DNA of 64,000 bases, taken from NCBI RefSeq assembly GCF_016808095.1, contig NC_068972.1:682001-746000 (forward strand). Direction: 5' to 3'. Below, in pieces: positions 49,482-63,564 of the stretch. Below the pieces are notes generated by a model that did not search any database, was not told the DNA's origin, and saw nothing but the letters and a program-made list of their open reading frames with translations. The translations under genes were made by a program, and so were the position numbers. Source of the DNA: Vigna angularis (lineage: Eukaryota > Streptophyta > Magnoliopsida > Fabales > Fabaceae). The first letter of the stretch is position 1; each line of letters opens with the position of its first letter.

Positions 49482-52058
49482 ATGGCGGGGATTCAGATGC
49501 TACCGTACGGCGACGTCGATTCCAATTTGAGGGCTATGGCCGGGTCCGCCGAGGGTTTTGGCCGCCACGCCATCGGCGGCCTCCATGGTTCTCTGTATAT
49601 CGTCACCAATCTCGCAGGCACAGTAACCTATGCTCCTTTTTTCAGCATTTTAATTGAATTCTGAAAATGTGAATAAACAATAATTGATTGAATTGTGATG
49701 AATGACAATAAGATAGTACTGAATCGTGGTTTATGATGGATGAATGATTGATTTCAGATGATGGTCCTGGGTCCCTTCGCGAAGGATGTCGAAGAAATGA
49801 ACCTTTGTGGATTGTTTTCGAGGTTTCTGGTACGATTAATCTGTCGTCGTACCTGAGTGTGTCGTCGTATAAGACAATAGATGGGAGAGGGCATAAGGTG
49901 AAATTGACTGGGAAAGGTCTGAGGCTGAAGGAATGTGAGCACATCATCGTGTGCAACCTTGAGTTTGAGGGTGGTAGGGGTCATGATGTTGATGGCATTC
50001 AAATCAAACCAAATTCTAGGCATATATGGATCGATCGATGCACCCTTCGTGATTATGACGATGGCCTTATAGACATCACAAGACAAAGCACCGATATCAC
50101 TGTATCCAGGTGGGCTCATTTTCTCCATTTTTAATTGAATTACAACAGCGGTTTGACTCGTGTAAAAGTAAGTCATCTGAATAGTTGATGAGAGGATTAA
50201 TAGATGATGTGTTGTTATACATTTGCATATGTAATATCATTGGTGGGTATGCTTTGTTATGCATGTGCATGTAATGAGAAATGATATTTTGACAATTCCG
50301 TTTCCATCTACAACCAAACCCTTTTATAATAATATAATAGTATTAAAATCTGAAGCATCGTCAATGATGTTTTGATAAGTAATTGAGTAAGTGGCATTCT
50401 ACTCCTTGTATAATTAATATCAGTTACACTAGTATTGATAGTTTGTTTCTCACTAATGGCTGACCCTGTGTTTGGATCCTCATCCACACAACTCTAAAGC
50501 ATGTCATTGAAGAAACTATTAGTTGTGTTTGGTATGCTTTGACATGAAGGATTAGATAGACTTAGACATAAATCTATTTGCATTGTGATTATTTACCTTA
50601 TCCTTTGAGAGGAGTTGTTCATTTTTACTGAATTGAACTGCAACAGTGGTTGTCACATGTTCCAAGCATAGTAATCTCAGTTGTTGGTAGGAAATTCATA
50701 TTTGATTTTTATTTTTCAACACATCCAAGATTTATAATCTATCAGCAGTTGTTTTTTCATCCATGACCGAAGGTGTGTTTGAATCCTCTTCCACGCGATT
50801 TAGGCTCGTCACTGGAAAGAAAAAACAGTTAGCATTTGCTTTTAGTCTGTTTTTTGACATGGATCATTGATGGATTCTCAGATACACAGAGATTACTTAC
50901 CTTATCCTTTAGAGAGAGTATCTCGATTTAGAGGAGGCGAATCCATTGATCAAATTTGATGGGTTACTTGGTTTTGTGGATCTAGGTGTTACTTTGGGCA
51001 GCATGACAAGACCATGCTCATTGGAGCTGACCCGACTCACGTTGGTGATAGATGCATCCGGGTGACCATTCACCACTGTTTCTTTGATGGAACGCGGCAA
51101 AGACAACCACGTGTGAGATTTGGAAAAGTTCATCTGTACAACAATTACACCAGAAACTGGGGGGTTTATGCTGTTTGCGCTAGTGTGGAATCCCAGGTGA
51201 ACTTGCTGCTATCATCTGCAGATTTTCTTAAAATTTGCTTTCCGTCCTAAGTTCTATGCAAGAATTGAGAGAGAGTAATTGATTTCGTGAAATCATATTA
51301 CAGATATACTCTCAATGTAACATATATGAAGCAGGAGCTAAGAAAAAGACTTTTGAATTTTATACGGAGAAGGTAAAATATTTCTTCACTCAAGTTTGCT
51401 GTTTTATGGTCATTAAGTATATCATATTCATAAATTGAATACAATTCCTTAGATGCACTCTGTGTTGTTCTTCAATTACAATTAAAATTTCATCACTGTA
51501 GCTCACACATGTCATTATTATATACGAAGTGAAACTCTATTTTGGTTTTTAACTGAACACATCAACTAGCAAACAATACTATCGTTGCTTTTATTACAGT
51601 ATCTCTGATTTTGAGTGATGAATATTTAGTGCAGTCAGTTATGGTTTAAGTCCAGAAATGTGAATAGTGAGAGTGTTCAAATATTCAATCTTGTTTTGTG
51701 TCCCGGTCATAGATGATGTCCAAAAAGAGTTAGTTTTTACTCTTTATTTCAGTCATGTCGGGCAGCACATTATAACCTCGCCCAATGGCTACTAATGGTT
51801 GTGATAAAATTGTCTCCCTAGGCGGCAGATAAGGAAGAGCAAAAGTCCGGCATCATAGTATCAGAAGGAGACATGCTTTTGAATGGTGCACAGCCATGCC
51901 TGCTTACACAAAATAGAGAGGTGGCCATGTTCCATCCTAGTGAATATTACCCGACATGGACGATGGAAGCAGCTGCGCATTCTCTCAGAGAGATCCTCCA
52001 ATTGTGTACAGGTTGGCAATCCATTTCTAGGCCAGTAGATCGTATGGTCTCTAATTAA
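49482..52058 (+). CDS. Pectate lyase-like protein (probable pectate lyase 4 type)
   Basis: Five exons: 49482-49617, 49758-50109, 50986-51196, 51304-51372 and 51822-52058, for 334 aa. The ATG at 49482 gives MAGIQMLPYGDVDSNLRAMA, the start known for this subgroup. Intron 1 needs a GC donor at 49618; the nearby GT at 49624 breaks the frame. Parallel beta-helix core: GTINLSSYLSVSSYKTIDG, EGGRGHDVDGIQIKPNS (calcium-site Asp region), WIDRCTLRDYDDGLIDI (137-152) and GTRQRQPRVRFGKVHLYNNY (198-217), the last holding the Arg region of the active site. Family reaction: calcium-dependent beta-elimination of de-esterified pectin. No N-terminal signal peptide is seen, unlike classical secreted pectate lyases, so location and activity are open. 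The later part (238-334) is specific to this subgroup. No disabling change is seen. Confidence 0.92.
50455..50925 (+). repeat. Diverged direct duplication inside pectate lyase intron 2
   Basis: GTGTTTGGATCCTCATCCAC at about 50470 pairs with GTGTTTGAATCCTCTTCCAC at about 50774, and TTTACCTTATCCTTTGAGAG at about 50592 pairs with CTTACCTTATCCTTTAGAGA at about 50898. The offset is constant at about 305 bp, giving two tandem units within the 876-bp intron. Confidence 0.6.
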
Positions 52059-54569
52059 GATTCATTGCATGAGTCGGACGGATCCAGTGACTTTTTTCTA
52101 AGAAAAGTTACTGTAATTTTAGTTAACTTTCATGTGTTAAGGATCAACTTCAATTTTTTTTAAAAAAAATAATAATATAAAAGAAACCAGATAAATTAAA
52201 ATTAAGTGACTTTTCCTGAAAAAAAAGTCACTCAATCCGTTATGGATGAGAACACCTTCTACATTATGTGGAAACCATTCACATTACATCAAGCACATTT
52301 AAGAATGAAGCTTTAATTTGTCCTTTATTTAATTCGAGTTGTACTAACATATTGTTGTGTTCTGTAAACATAGCCAACTTTGTGGTTCTGACACTGCCCG
52401 ATTTGGTATTTATATGGTCCCCATTCATAATTTTCATTGTCAGAAGCTATTCTTATTCAAGTTTGAAATTTAGAGGTCGTTATTTATAATTTAATTTTTG
52501 AAGTATATAGATGTGGTGACCAGGCAAGAAAACTAAACTCGTATTCAACTTACATTGTTTAAGGCGTAGTCTTGGACTATTCTCTAAGTATGAGACGTGA
52601 AAACAAGGTCGCTTTTTTTTAAGTTGATGGTTTGAAATGGATACATTAGCATTTTGTTTCTAGTTGAAAGCACTGAAAGTAGTCACAAATCGAAACTTAA
52701 TAAGCTAAATAATTTACTATAAATATATAATGAATTACCATCTTAAAAATTAGGCTAATATTTTAATTTTACTAATTTTAGAACAACTTTTATTAACTGA
52801 AACGAGGTAATGTATATGAATTTATACTATAAATTTGATCATTTTATATTATAAAGAACCGGGATTTAAGGAATTCCTTGTGAAGTTCACATGTAAATAA
52901 GTTAGACCAGGAAGAGAGTTGGTTATAGAGTTCACATGCAAACAAGTTTGACCATCAATAACGACAAAATGAGAATTGGAAGGAATAGTGGTTGCGGCTT
53001 AATGTCTTCGGTCTTGTGTACACTTCTTTATTCGGATTCCTCGGCCCATCAACCGTGATCATGCCTGGACCACTGTACTTTTGGCCCACTTCTTTCATTA
53101 CACGAGTTAACATTTTATTTATTATTTTTCAATTTTATTTGACTAAGTCAATGTGCTGAACAAAAACTGTTTACTTTCACAAAGGTTTTGGACAAACTTT
53201 TTCACAAGATTTTGTAGGAGGAAAAAAGATTCCAGCTTCTAATACGAACTAAATTGACTTACGTACTTTAATTTAAGTAAGTTAAATAAAGACTTTGTTA
53301 AATAAGAAAAGTAAATGAGTTAATTTTAACTCGACAAACAAGTTGATATATAAGAAATCCAGTTCATTTTACCTTTTCTATTTTCTCATTCTGTAAATAT
53401 TTAACAGAAAATTTTAGCCAAGTGTAATAATCAAAGTTATTTGATTGTATCAAATATAAATATAAATGTATACGGAAAATTTTATCTGTGTATGGTTGGG
53501 TTGTACTGTGAAACAAGAAGAAAGAATATTTTGAAATTGCAATAATCATGAAGAAGAGAGACGCTAAGCCGGTGCAAGTTACTTTCACAACTGGCAGATT
53601 GGATTGAGAACATACAGTTCAATAGAGATGAGCCTGACTATTGGGTGGAGTTAGAAGAAAACATGAGGATTAACCACACCTCATTCACTTTCAATTGTTA
53701 CTATTTCTTCATGGTATAAGCATATCTTGTACCATGCTCAATTTTACTACCAATCAGATCTTACTAGCTCATACGAAAATAAGAAACTGACAAACCAAGT
53801 TACAATTTTTGCAAAATTGTACGAAAATTCAATAGACTTTGTTAAAATGTTTTAACTATTTTACAAGTATAAAATATCTTTTGACGCTCTTTACGTGTAA
53901 CCCATTTAAACAATGGAATTGTAAATTTCAATTTCAACAAACGCCAAGTATAGTAGTTTCGGAATTGCACAAAGTATTTCAATACTATTCGAAAACTTAA
54001 AAATAATCACTTTGGTAGGTAAGCTTTGAAAATTCCAAAGTGATTTTTACCTAATTAAAAGCGTATAACATGCGATATTATTCAGTTCTATAGAAGACTA
54101 ATTTGTATTAGTTAATTATATTCAGACTCGTATAAATATTATAAAAACATAAATTAAATTTACAGGGTTTCTGAAGTGTGCAATAAGGGATGTGCGATCA
54201 TCTTTCTCCAAAACTGTAACTTGCTTTTGGATCATACCGACAGAAAATTCTTGAAAATAAAGCACGGGAGAGTTACTGGAGAGCACTTGGAGGTCAATGC
54301 AAATGGTCTCTGCATACATTTCTCAAAATGCATGTGAATGTAAAGGCTGATTAAAAGGAACGTCAAAAAATGTAATGCATCAATTTTGAACGAAAACTAT
54401 AAAACTATGCGCATAAATTCTAGTAGCTTCGAAAAACACAAGAAGATTTTTAACATAGGCAATAACAAATGGTAACTCCAACATGAAACTACAAATGTGA
54501 GATGTATCAAAACTGGTAAAGTATTAAAGGAAGTAAAAGTCAAATTGATCAATAAGATTTGCTCAACTA
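52059..54569. other. Intergenic region between convergent genes
   Basis: Lies between the 3' ends of the pectate lyase (+) and eL35 (-) genes. It starts with a short foldback, AAGTGACTTTT(C/T).., around 52088-52230: GTGACTTTTTTCTAAGAAAA facing a second GTGACTTTTCCTGAAAAAAA copy. No gene is recognised; small frames show no family. Confidence 0.5.
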
Positions 54570-56203
<1,634 letters not shown>

Positions 56204-56249
56204 CGCTACAATTCCGTGAGCTTCTGCTTCGGCTGCGACTGTATGCTGT

Positions 56250-56439
56250 AAACCCTAGTGCTAAATAAAAGAGACGAAGCTCCAAATTAGGGTTTTTAAT
56301 AGTTATATAGAATGCTGTTTCGGGATCGGCCAGATACGGTTTTAAACGGGCCTGCAGTTTTTCTTGGGTTGGACTAGGAACTCGCAGGGGGAGGCCCACT
56401 TTACTAGATTGGGCCGATTTAAATTTAAAAGAATGGGCC
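56250..56439 (-). promoter_or_regulatory. Ribosomal-protein promoter: telo boxes and site II motifs
   Basis: Upstream of the eL35 start are AAACCCTAG at 56250-56258 (plus strand) and AAACCCTAA at 56295-56287 (minus strand). Further up, GGCCCAC at 56393-56399 and TGGGCC at 56410-56415 and 56434-56439 match site II elements. Telo boxes with site II motifs, bound in Arabidopsis by PUR-alpha and TCP-type factors, mark growth-linked ribosomal-protein promoters. Confidence 0.8.
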
Positions 56440-56849
56440 GATTTAATCATTTCCAAATATATTTTATAAATATATAATATTTCAGAAATGATTTTTTAAA
56501 TGTATTTACCTTAAATAGAAAAGTATTCATTTTAATTTTAATATCACTAACATTGGCGTGTATTATTGTATTATAAATTACTCATTTTAATTTAAATTCC
56601 AACAATTTTCTTTTTTAATCTTTTAACTCTGTTAGCTGTAAGGGGAAATTGGATTCCATTTTGCTACTGTCTTTGACATGTTGCTTCTTCTGTTTTGGAC
56701 TTATGTGTCGATAACTTGTTCAATTTAAGAAATATGACAACTAACCCAATATATAATAATTGAACTTAAAACTTTTCTTAAAGAATATTTATCAATATAT
56801 TGTAAATATCTAACTCTTTTGTTTTGTCTATGCTATGCATTGAAATAAT

Positions 56850-57420
56850 GGAAAATACAAGAGAGAAAAGAGAAAGACACTAGTGGTGTCTACCTTAGGT
56901 TCTCTTGGACACTATCATTCAGGCCGATTATTTAGGTCGACCATCCAAGCCAATCATCTAGGCCGACCATCCAGGTCAATCATCCAGGCCGACCATCCAG
57001 CCTAACCGATCGACCACCAGGCCAACTACATGGTTAGATTATAAACAATAATCATTTATTAAAATCATAATGCAGATTAAGATGTGATTAGGTCGTCATT
57101 AGACTAGTGAAAGGTAAAAGTTCATTACAACTAGTATAAATAAAGGTCCCAAGTACGACTCTAGGATCAGGATGCACACAATATATGATTATTTGTTGTG
57201 TCAACCGTTCACTTATATTACTAACTTGAGTATCAGAGTGTTTTTGACAGGTATCCTCCCACACGACTTTGACAAAAATAAAGGAGAACAAATAACGTAA
57301 CTTGAACGAAGGAGAACCACCAAGGAGTCCGTCCGGTTTTCAAAACAACTTGAAGTGCTTTAAGTAAGGGACTTCAACCCTATACCCGAAACATAATTGT
57401 TAAAGTCAGTTAACGTGGCT
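56850..57420. mobile_element. LTR-retrotransposon end or solo LTR remnant
   Basis: Order of landmarks: a GGCCGACCATCC tandem array, then AAGTACGACTCTAGGATCAG, CAACCGTTCACTTATATTAC, GACTTGAG-like AACTTGAGTATCAGAGTG and TTTTTGACAGGTATCCTCCC. This series resembles the 3' part of LTRs I recall from legume retrotransposons. No second LTR, primer-binding site or coding domain lies nearby. Exact edges and family are not determined. Confidence 0.5.
56921..56998. repeat. 13-bp tandem array, six units
   Basis: Six 13-bp units of the form AGG(C/T)CGACCATCC with drift, running from AGGCCGATTATTT at 56921 to AGGCCGACCATCC at 56986. It lies within the LTR-like remnant. Confidence 0.85.
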
Positions 57421-57592
57421 CTACTCACTTTAAATTCATGAATTGTGTGAAAAATAATTTTAGGATATGTGTTTTTTATAAACAGAATATTTTTTTAAAT
57501 CATTCATATAGTGGAAATTTTATATATTAGTAATATTTGTTAAAATATTTCACAAAAATCAATTAAATTAATCATTTTTATTTGTATATCTA

Positions 57593-57594
<2 letters not shown>

Positions 57595-57639
<45 letters not shown>
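57595..57639. repeat. (AT)n microsatellite
   Basis: About 22 AT units. The surrounding 57420-60330 is AT-rich spacer in which I see no gene. Confidence 0.9.
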
Positions 57640-57642
<3 letters not shown>

Positions 57643-60341
57643 CCAATATATTTTTATATTCATCTCTATTTTAAATTATTAAAATAGGTATTTTGAAAAT
57701 TTCAGGATATACATTTGATATTTTTTTTTTGTTATAATTGTTTGACTTTTTTTTATATTTGACACTAAAAAAATGTTTATCCTTTAACATTTAATATTTT
57801 CTTTAACATAATTATTGTTTCTATAAAAAATTATTTAAGTAATACTTAAAACAGAAGATGTATGATTATACTACTCAACAAGGAAGAAGTGAGATAAAAT
57901 CTCACATCCGTTGAGTATAGAAATAAGGATAAAACAGAAATCTTATATCATCAAGTATAGATAGAAATAGAAATGAAGATGAAAATTAATTTTTATTTAA
58001 AAGATTGAGATCATATAGTTAAGTTAAAAAAAAAAAAAAAACTAGTTAAACTCACACAGTCTCATTCTATTATCAAAAGCCTGTACAATTAATGTATAAG
58101 TTAAGGATAATAAATGAATTTGACTTCATGGATTATGTATGAACTTTTTCCAAGTAAAACGCCATGGGTATGATAATATCTGATTTTTAAATTAGGTATA
58201 TATTCACATCGTTCTCATTTCAATATCCAACTATATTTTAGGTAGTCATCCCATTTTAAATTATAAAAACACTTCTAATTTATTAGGTAATATAAAAGAA
58301 ATTACATTAACTCTTCTCTACTCATTAATTCAATAATTAATTTGTTAACACTCACATTGATTATTTTTACTTTTTTATATAATTAATGACCTTCATTCCA
58401 TTTTATAATATCAAATTTATATAATTATAATTTATTTATTGATATTTTAAGTTAGAAAAAATCAAATGTATACCATTTTGACATTAAATATTTAATAATA
58501 TCGTATATTTTTTTCGTAAAAAATAATAATTAATATACAGAATAGTAAATGAGCCAGTATGGTTATGTTATAAATTCAATTATAAGTTGAAAATTCAACA
58601 TTGTATAAAAACAAAAAAAGGTTAAGTGACATGAAAAAATAATTTATAAACATCAAACTTTAAAGTTTTATATGGAAGATGATGTGGAAAAAAAATCCTT
58701 AAAAGATTACATTTATCCTATGATATAGATGTAAATACAACAAAAAAAAAAACTATTTTTTTTATGAGAATATACTTCAATTATGAAGTATTTATCTCAT
58801 ATTTCTGCCAATTAAATTAAATCAGTTTACAAGCTACTCAATTAAGTTAATAAATAAATTCATAAATTAACTATTATAACTCATAGCTTATAAGCTAAAA
58901 GCTCGTAAATAAACTAATTTAAGTAGCTAAACAAATAGTTTCAACTCGTTGATTTTTTTATCAAAGATAATCATAAGACGATTAAAGTAACTTTAATTTA
59001 TAAAATCGTAAAATAAATTATATAAATAACTTATGAATCTCTTTTGTACCAGTTAAACTAGCTTACAAACAACTCAAATAATTAAGCTCATAAATAGTAT
59101 ATTGTGTTTTACTAATGGCATTTGTAAGATGATCTCCAACATAGGAAAAATATAACATATTAAAAAAAAACATAAATTAATTATAGATATTTTATTAAAT
59201 ATCTATTTATGTAGTCCAGCAAGTAGAGCTTTAGATGCATTCAAAATTGTGAGTGAGATGTAGCAAAAAATTGATTGGTGTGGGAAAAATCTTATCTTTT
59301 TGTAATGATATTTTTGCTTTTGTCATTTTTTATATTTTGAAAAGTTAGTGTGTTTTGAATTGTGGATTTGGCCTACAGTTGAAATGGAACATCCATATGG
59401 CAATGATGTCGTGCTTCCAAGTTCTCGTCTTTTACGGCTAAACAAAACAACACACCAAACTACAGACAAAAGAACACACAAGCATCACAACATGCGTGTC
59501 TTCCTCATCCATTCAAACATTATCTAAAAAATATATCTTCTTCTTTTAATTATCTTAATAATCTTTCAATTCAATATTGATAAATTTAAATAACTATCTT
59601 AGAGTTAAATAAATTTATAATCTCTAAATTTAAACATAAAACTAAAATTTGTTTCATATTAATATACATTGATCTCTGAATTTAAAAAATTAATAAATAT
59701 AATTTACTTAAGAATATTTTAAACTAACATTTTGAATTAAAATATATACATATAAAAATTAGCTTAAAATCGTATATACAACTAAAAATTAACTTAAAAT
59801 CGTGTTTGACATGTTAAAAAAATTCAACACATTTGAATTAAAATTATTAAATCATTTTTTTTTAATTTAGAAATCATTTACTGACCGTGTCACTTCTCCT
59901 CTATATTTTCTTTAATACATTTTAGTTTTAATTGTTTATGTAAAATATAATTATTTATATTTATTTAGTGTTAACAAAACGAACTTACGGTGTTAAACAT
60001 ACTGTTAACTAATCATTAATTGTGTTACTTTTCTTTAAGAATTTTTTATAAAACTAAGAGAAAAAATCACTATGCATTATCCACTTTATAGTTGATACTT
60101 TATGATTGTAAAATTCTTTGTGTTAGATGTTAATTAAAAATTTCATATCAAGTAAAAATTACTAAGAAGAATAATATACAAGTTAAAAAAAATTATAAAT
60201 TTATTTTCTTAAAACTTTGAATTAAAAATAGTGACAAAATTTTTTATATAAATTTGTTCATAATTCATTAATATTAAATATATCCAGCGTTTATCTCGTA
60301 AAAATTAACAATTATATCAGAGTAAATAGTTTATTTTAATA

Positions 60342-61543
60342 GGTTTAATACCTCTTTTGATCCCTCGAAAGGGGGCAAATGTTCAATTGGGTCCTACCTT
60401 TTTTTAGAAGTTCAATGTGGTCCCAAATTTTGTAAAAAGTGTGCAATCAAGTCCTTTTTGGAAACGGCGTTGATTTTTTAACAGAGTAGCTGACAGGGTG
60501 GACTGAAGTTAGCTACGTGGCTGTGAGAGGGTAATACATGGCTGTGTGAGGGTGATACGTGGCTGTATGAGGGTGATTTGTGGCTGTGTGAGGGTGATAC
60601 GTGGCATTCATCTTGTTCTTGTCACCCAAAATGATCACGGCATTCAGGAATCATGTTATTTAGAAGGAATAGAATTTGCTAGCCGAATTCCATACGCAAA
60701 CATACAGAGATGAATCTATTGTTAGCAAACATAGTATACTTGAATTTTTTTTTGCTTGAGTTCCCCTCATTCCAAGACCAAAGATCGCCGCTGAAGGAAT
60801 AAACCAGAAGCTCCGTCCTTCGCCGCCGACGAACCAGGTCGAAGAAGTCGAACCATACCGCGAGGCCAGCCCTCCACCTGTAGAAAACCAGAACCAAAAA
60901 CAAAAACCAAAACCCAGAGATCCAACGACCAACCTCGGCGAAGTTTCGTTGATCTCCGCAAACCTGTTGCTCGAGATCCACCGCGCGAACCACCATCGAA
61001 ACCCCAAGGGTCGCGCCTCTGCCGCTGTGTCGCGCCTCTGCCGCTGTGTCGCTCACAAGCTCCGCCACCGCGGACCACCCCAAAGCTGTCGCGAGTTGTC
61101 CCAACGTGAGAGAAAGGAAGCTGCCATATGGTTGCAGAGCAGCGCCGAAGGAGAAGAAGAGAAGGGAAAACTATATCTTTCCCTCACATGAGCGTGACGA
61201 AGGAGCCATAAGAAGAAGAGGGTAGAAAGAAATTGGGATTTCCAATTTAGGGTTCATAATCCTTTCAGATTGGGAGTTTTCCCTCTTAATTCTAATTTTA
61301 ATTAGGTTCTTAATTTTCAAATTTAGGATTTTTCGAATTAGGAAAACCACGTATTACTCTCACACAGCCACGTAGCAAACTTCAGTCCACCTGTCAGCTG
61401 CTCCGTTAAAAAATTAACGCCGTTTCCAAAAAGGACTTAATTGCACACTTGTAAAAATTTGGGATCACATTGAACTTCTAAAAAAAAGGTAGGACCCAAT
61501 TGAACATTTGTCCCCTTTGAAGGACCAAAAGAGGTATTAAACC
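60342..61543. mobile_element. Non-autonomous Mutator-like element (1202 bp)
   Basis: Ends GGTTTAATACC... and ...GGTATTAAACC. Terminal inverted repeats of about 195 bp: 60342-60537 and 61349-61543, sharing for example AAAAGGACTTAATTGCACAC against the reverse of GTGTGCAATCAAGTCCTTTT. Flanked by a 9-bp target duplication with one mismatch, ATTTTAATA (60333-60341) and ATTTTGATA (61544-61552). Long inverted repeats plus 9 bp define Mutator-type elements. The core (60610-61330) is much richer in G+C than the spacer and has overlapping minus-strand frames at 60660-61104, but no transposase or recognised host gene. A Pack-MULE carrying gene fragments is possible. Confidence 0.9.
60517..60605. repeat. 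21-bp tandem array at the inner edge of the left TIR
   Basis: Four units of GTGGCTGTGTGAGGGTGATAC with small changes, starting at 60517. The right TIR has one such unit (reverse of GTATTACTCTCACACAGCCAC at 61351-61371). The array therefore grew after the element formed, or reflects asymmetric TIR structure. Confidence 0.9.
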
Positions 61544-61552
61544 ATTTTGATA

Positions 61553-63440
61553 ATGACTCATAAAATTCAAGATAAGTTAAAAAAAATTATATTAGATAAA
61601 AACTTGTAAAATGAAACGATATGTAAGTATAATATCCATAAACCTATGACTTAAAAGGTTTTAAATTGAAAATGAGATATTACATTTAAGGACTCATTAA
61701 TGTCAAAATTTTCCAATCTTCCATTTAAAAAACTTTGTATAATGTGTACAATTTCTCAAATTGCTATTCTTAATTTCGTATTGTTAAGTTCTTGCAATAC
61801 AAATTAACCTTTTGAAATGATTTTATAGAATAATTGTTGATAAATATTTTGTTTATTTTAATAAATTTACATAAATCATTTCAAAGGTATTAATAAGTGT
61901 TTCATTCAATCATTTTTTAAAACACATTCCAGTGGTGCAAATCTGGGATATATTTTGTTAAGAAATTAAAAATTATTTTTAAAAACTTTGGAAAGAAGTA
62001 CTTTCACCTTCAAAGTTAAAATAAATGTCATGTGTAGAACAAGTTGAAAATGCATAAAAAAAGGATATTTCACACATTCAATAATCAAATCGAGGAAGCT
62101 GGTTTTGTTTGAATTGGAAATTTCACGTGTTCTTTCTTTATTGCAAACCGTGACTGTGCTCATCTTGTTCAATGTGAACACAACATGAACCATTTCAATT
62201 CAACCATGGCTACGGATTTCTTCTAGAAATAACCCTTTTTGGAAAAAGGAAGATACAACTGAATATTTTTTTAGTTTCAATTATTCCAATACCCATTCAT
62301 ATCAATTCTAATATATAATCATAATGAGAACAAATAGCAAAAAATATAAAGTCAAAAAACATTTGTTTCAACTATATTAGTTCACTTACATTCAATTTTC
62401 AACGTACTGTTATACCTTGTGTTTTGTGTCCACCAGTGTTGCTTTAAAAACGGTTTATAGTGTCTTAAATTTATTTAATAAAAAGATAACCATAATTTAA
62501 CGATGCAAAGAGCAATTCAATTATTTAGAGTAAATTAACCCTACGTTTAAAGGGTATGATAATTTCAAATAATTAAGGACGAATGTTATGATTGAATTTT
62601 ATATTTGTTTGTGTTTTCATATTTCAAATAAATGAAACACAAGTTTAAAGAATATGATAATGTATCGGACGAAAGTTATCGTTGAAGAGTTTGGTTGTTA
62701 TTTGGATAATCAAGAATATTTAATTATAACTATAAAATGGAAATTTATAGTTTTGATTGCTTTATATAAAAAATATTGTAAATATTACATAATATTATAT
62801 TTTTAATATTCAGAGATAAAAAGTTTGTTTGTTAACAAAGAAGTTTTTCTAAGGAATATTTAGTTAAAATATATGTTTTAGGTAATTCGAAAAGTGTTTT
62901 CCTTTTTATGTCAAACAAACTCGTAAACAAATGTAACCAATAATGTTTGTGTTAATGTCAACAAATTAAATATGATTAAGGAATTAATTAATATAATCTA
63001 CAAAGGAGTCAAAAGAAACTCCTCCGTCCAAAAAAAAAGTCCAACAAAATTAATGCCAAGTTGCTTAATGAAAACACCAAAACGTGGAAATAAAAAAGCA
63101 CGTCTATTACAGTATTAATTTAGAAAAATAATCTAAAATATTTATATGCATCTCTCTTTACCTGTTTGATCCATTCAACCACAATTTTTTATAGAAAAAA
63201 ATCTGTATGAGTGATGAAAAAAAACTGAAAAACTAAGGCAATTCTGATGGAGAAGATATTGGAATATAATAAATTAATAATTATGATAATTAGTTAGATA
63301 TTAATTATTAATTAAGTAGTATAACTAATAATAAAATGTGTGTGGAGCAAGGCTAAGGAGGGAGAAAGTTTGTTTGGTTTATGATTTGATGTTGTCTGGT
63401 TTTGGCTTGCTGCCTCTATAAGTGGAGAAACTCATGTCAT
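61553..63440. other. AT-rich spacer upstream of hydrolase gene
   Basis: No gene, RNA or intact mobile element recognised. The last 100 bp grade into the hydrolase promoter and leader. Confidence 0.5.
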
Positions 63441-63564
63441 TCTTTTTCCCACTCTCACGTGTTTCTTTTCCTGAATTTCATGCACTCTAATCTTAAAATC
63501 TCTCTCTCTATCTCTCACTTCACTCATCTTTTCGACTCTCTCACCCCAAACAAAACCTTTCTTC

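Larger units (their letters stand above)
45721..49623. repeat. Segmental duplication A' (partner 24372-29106)
   Basis: The copy that leads directly into the intact pectate lyase, so probably the ancestral position for exon 1. It lacks the insertion of about 1.25 kb found in A. It carries its own insert (about 48571-49040), a 41-bp triplication (46341-46463) and a much longer AT microsatellite (47916-48007) where A has only TATATATATG. No gene lies inside it upstream of 49482. Confidence 0.9.

Noticed and set aside
60660..61104. Minus-strand protein-coding gene inside the Mutator-like element
   Set aside because: Three overlapping frames in different phases with no known domain and no splice or promoter signals; treated as element core.
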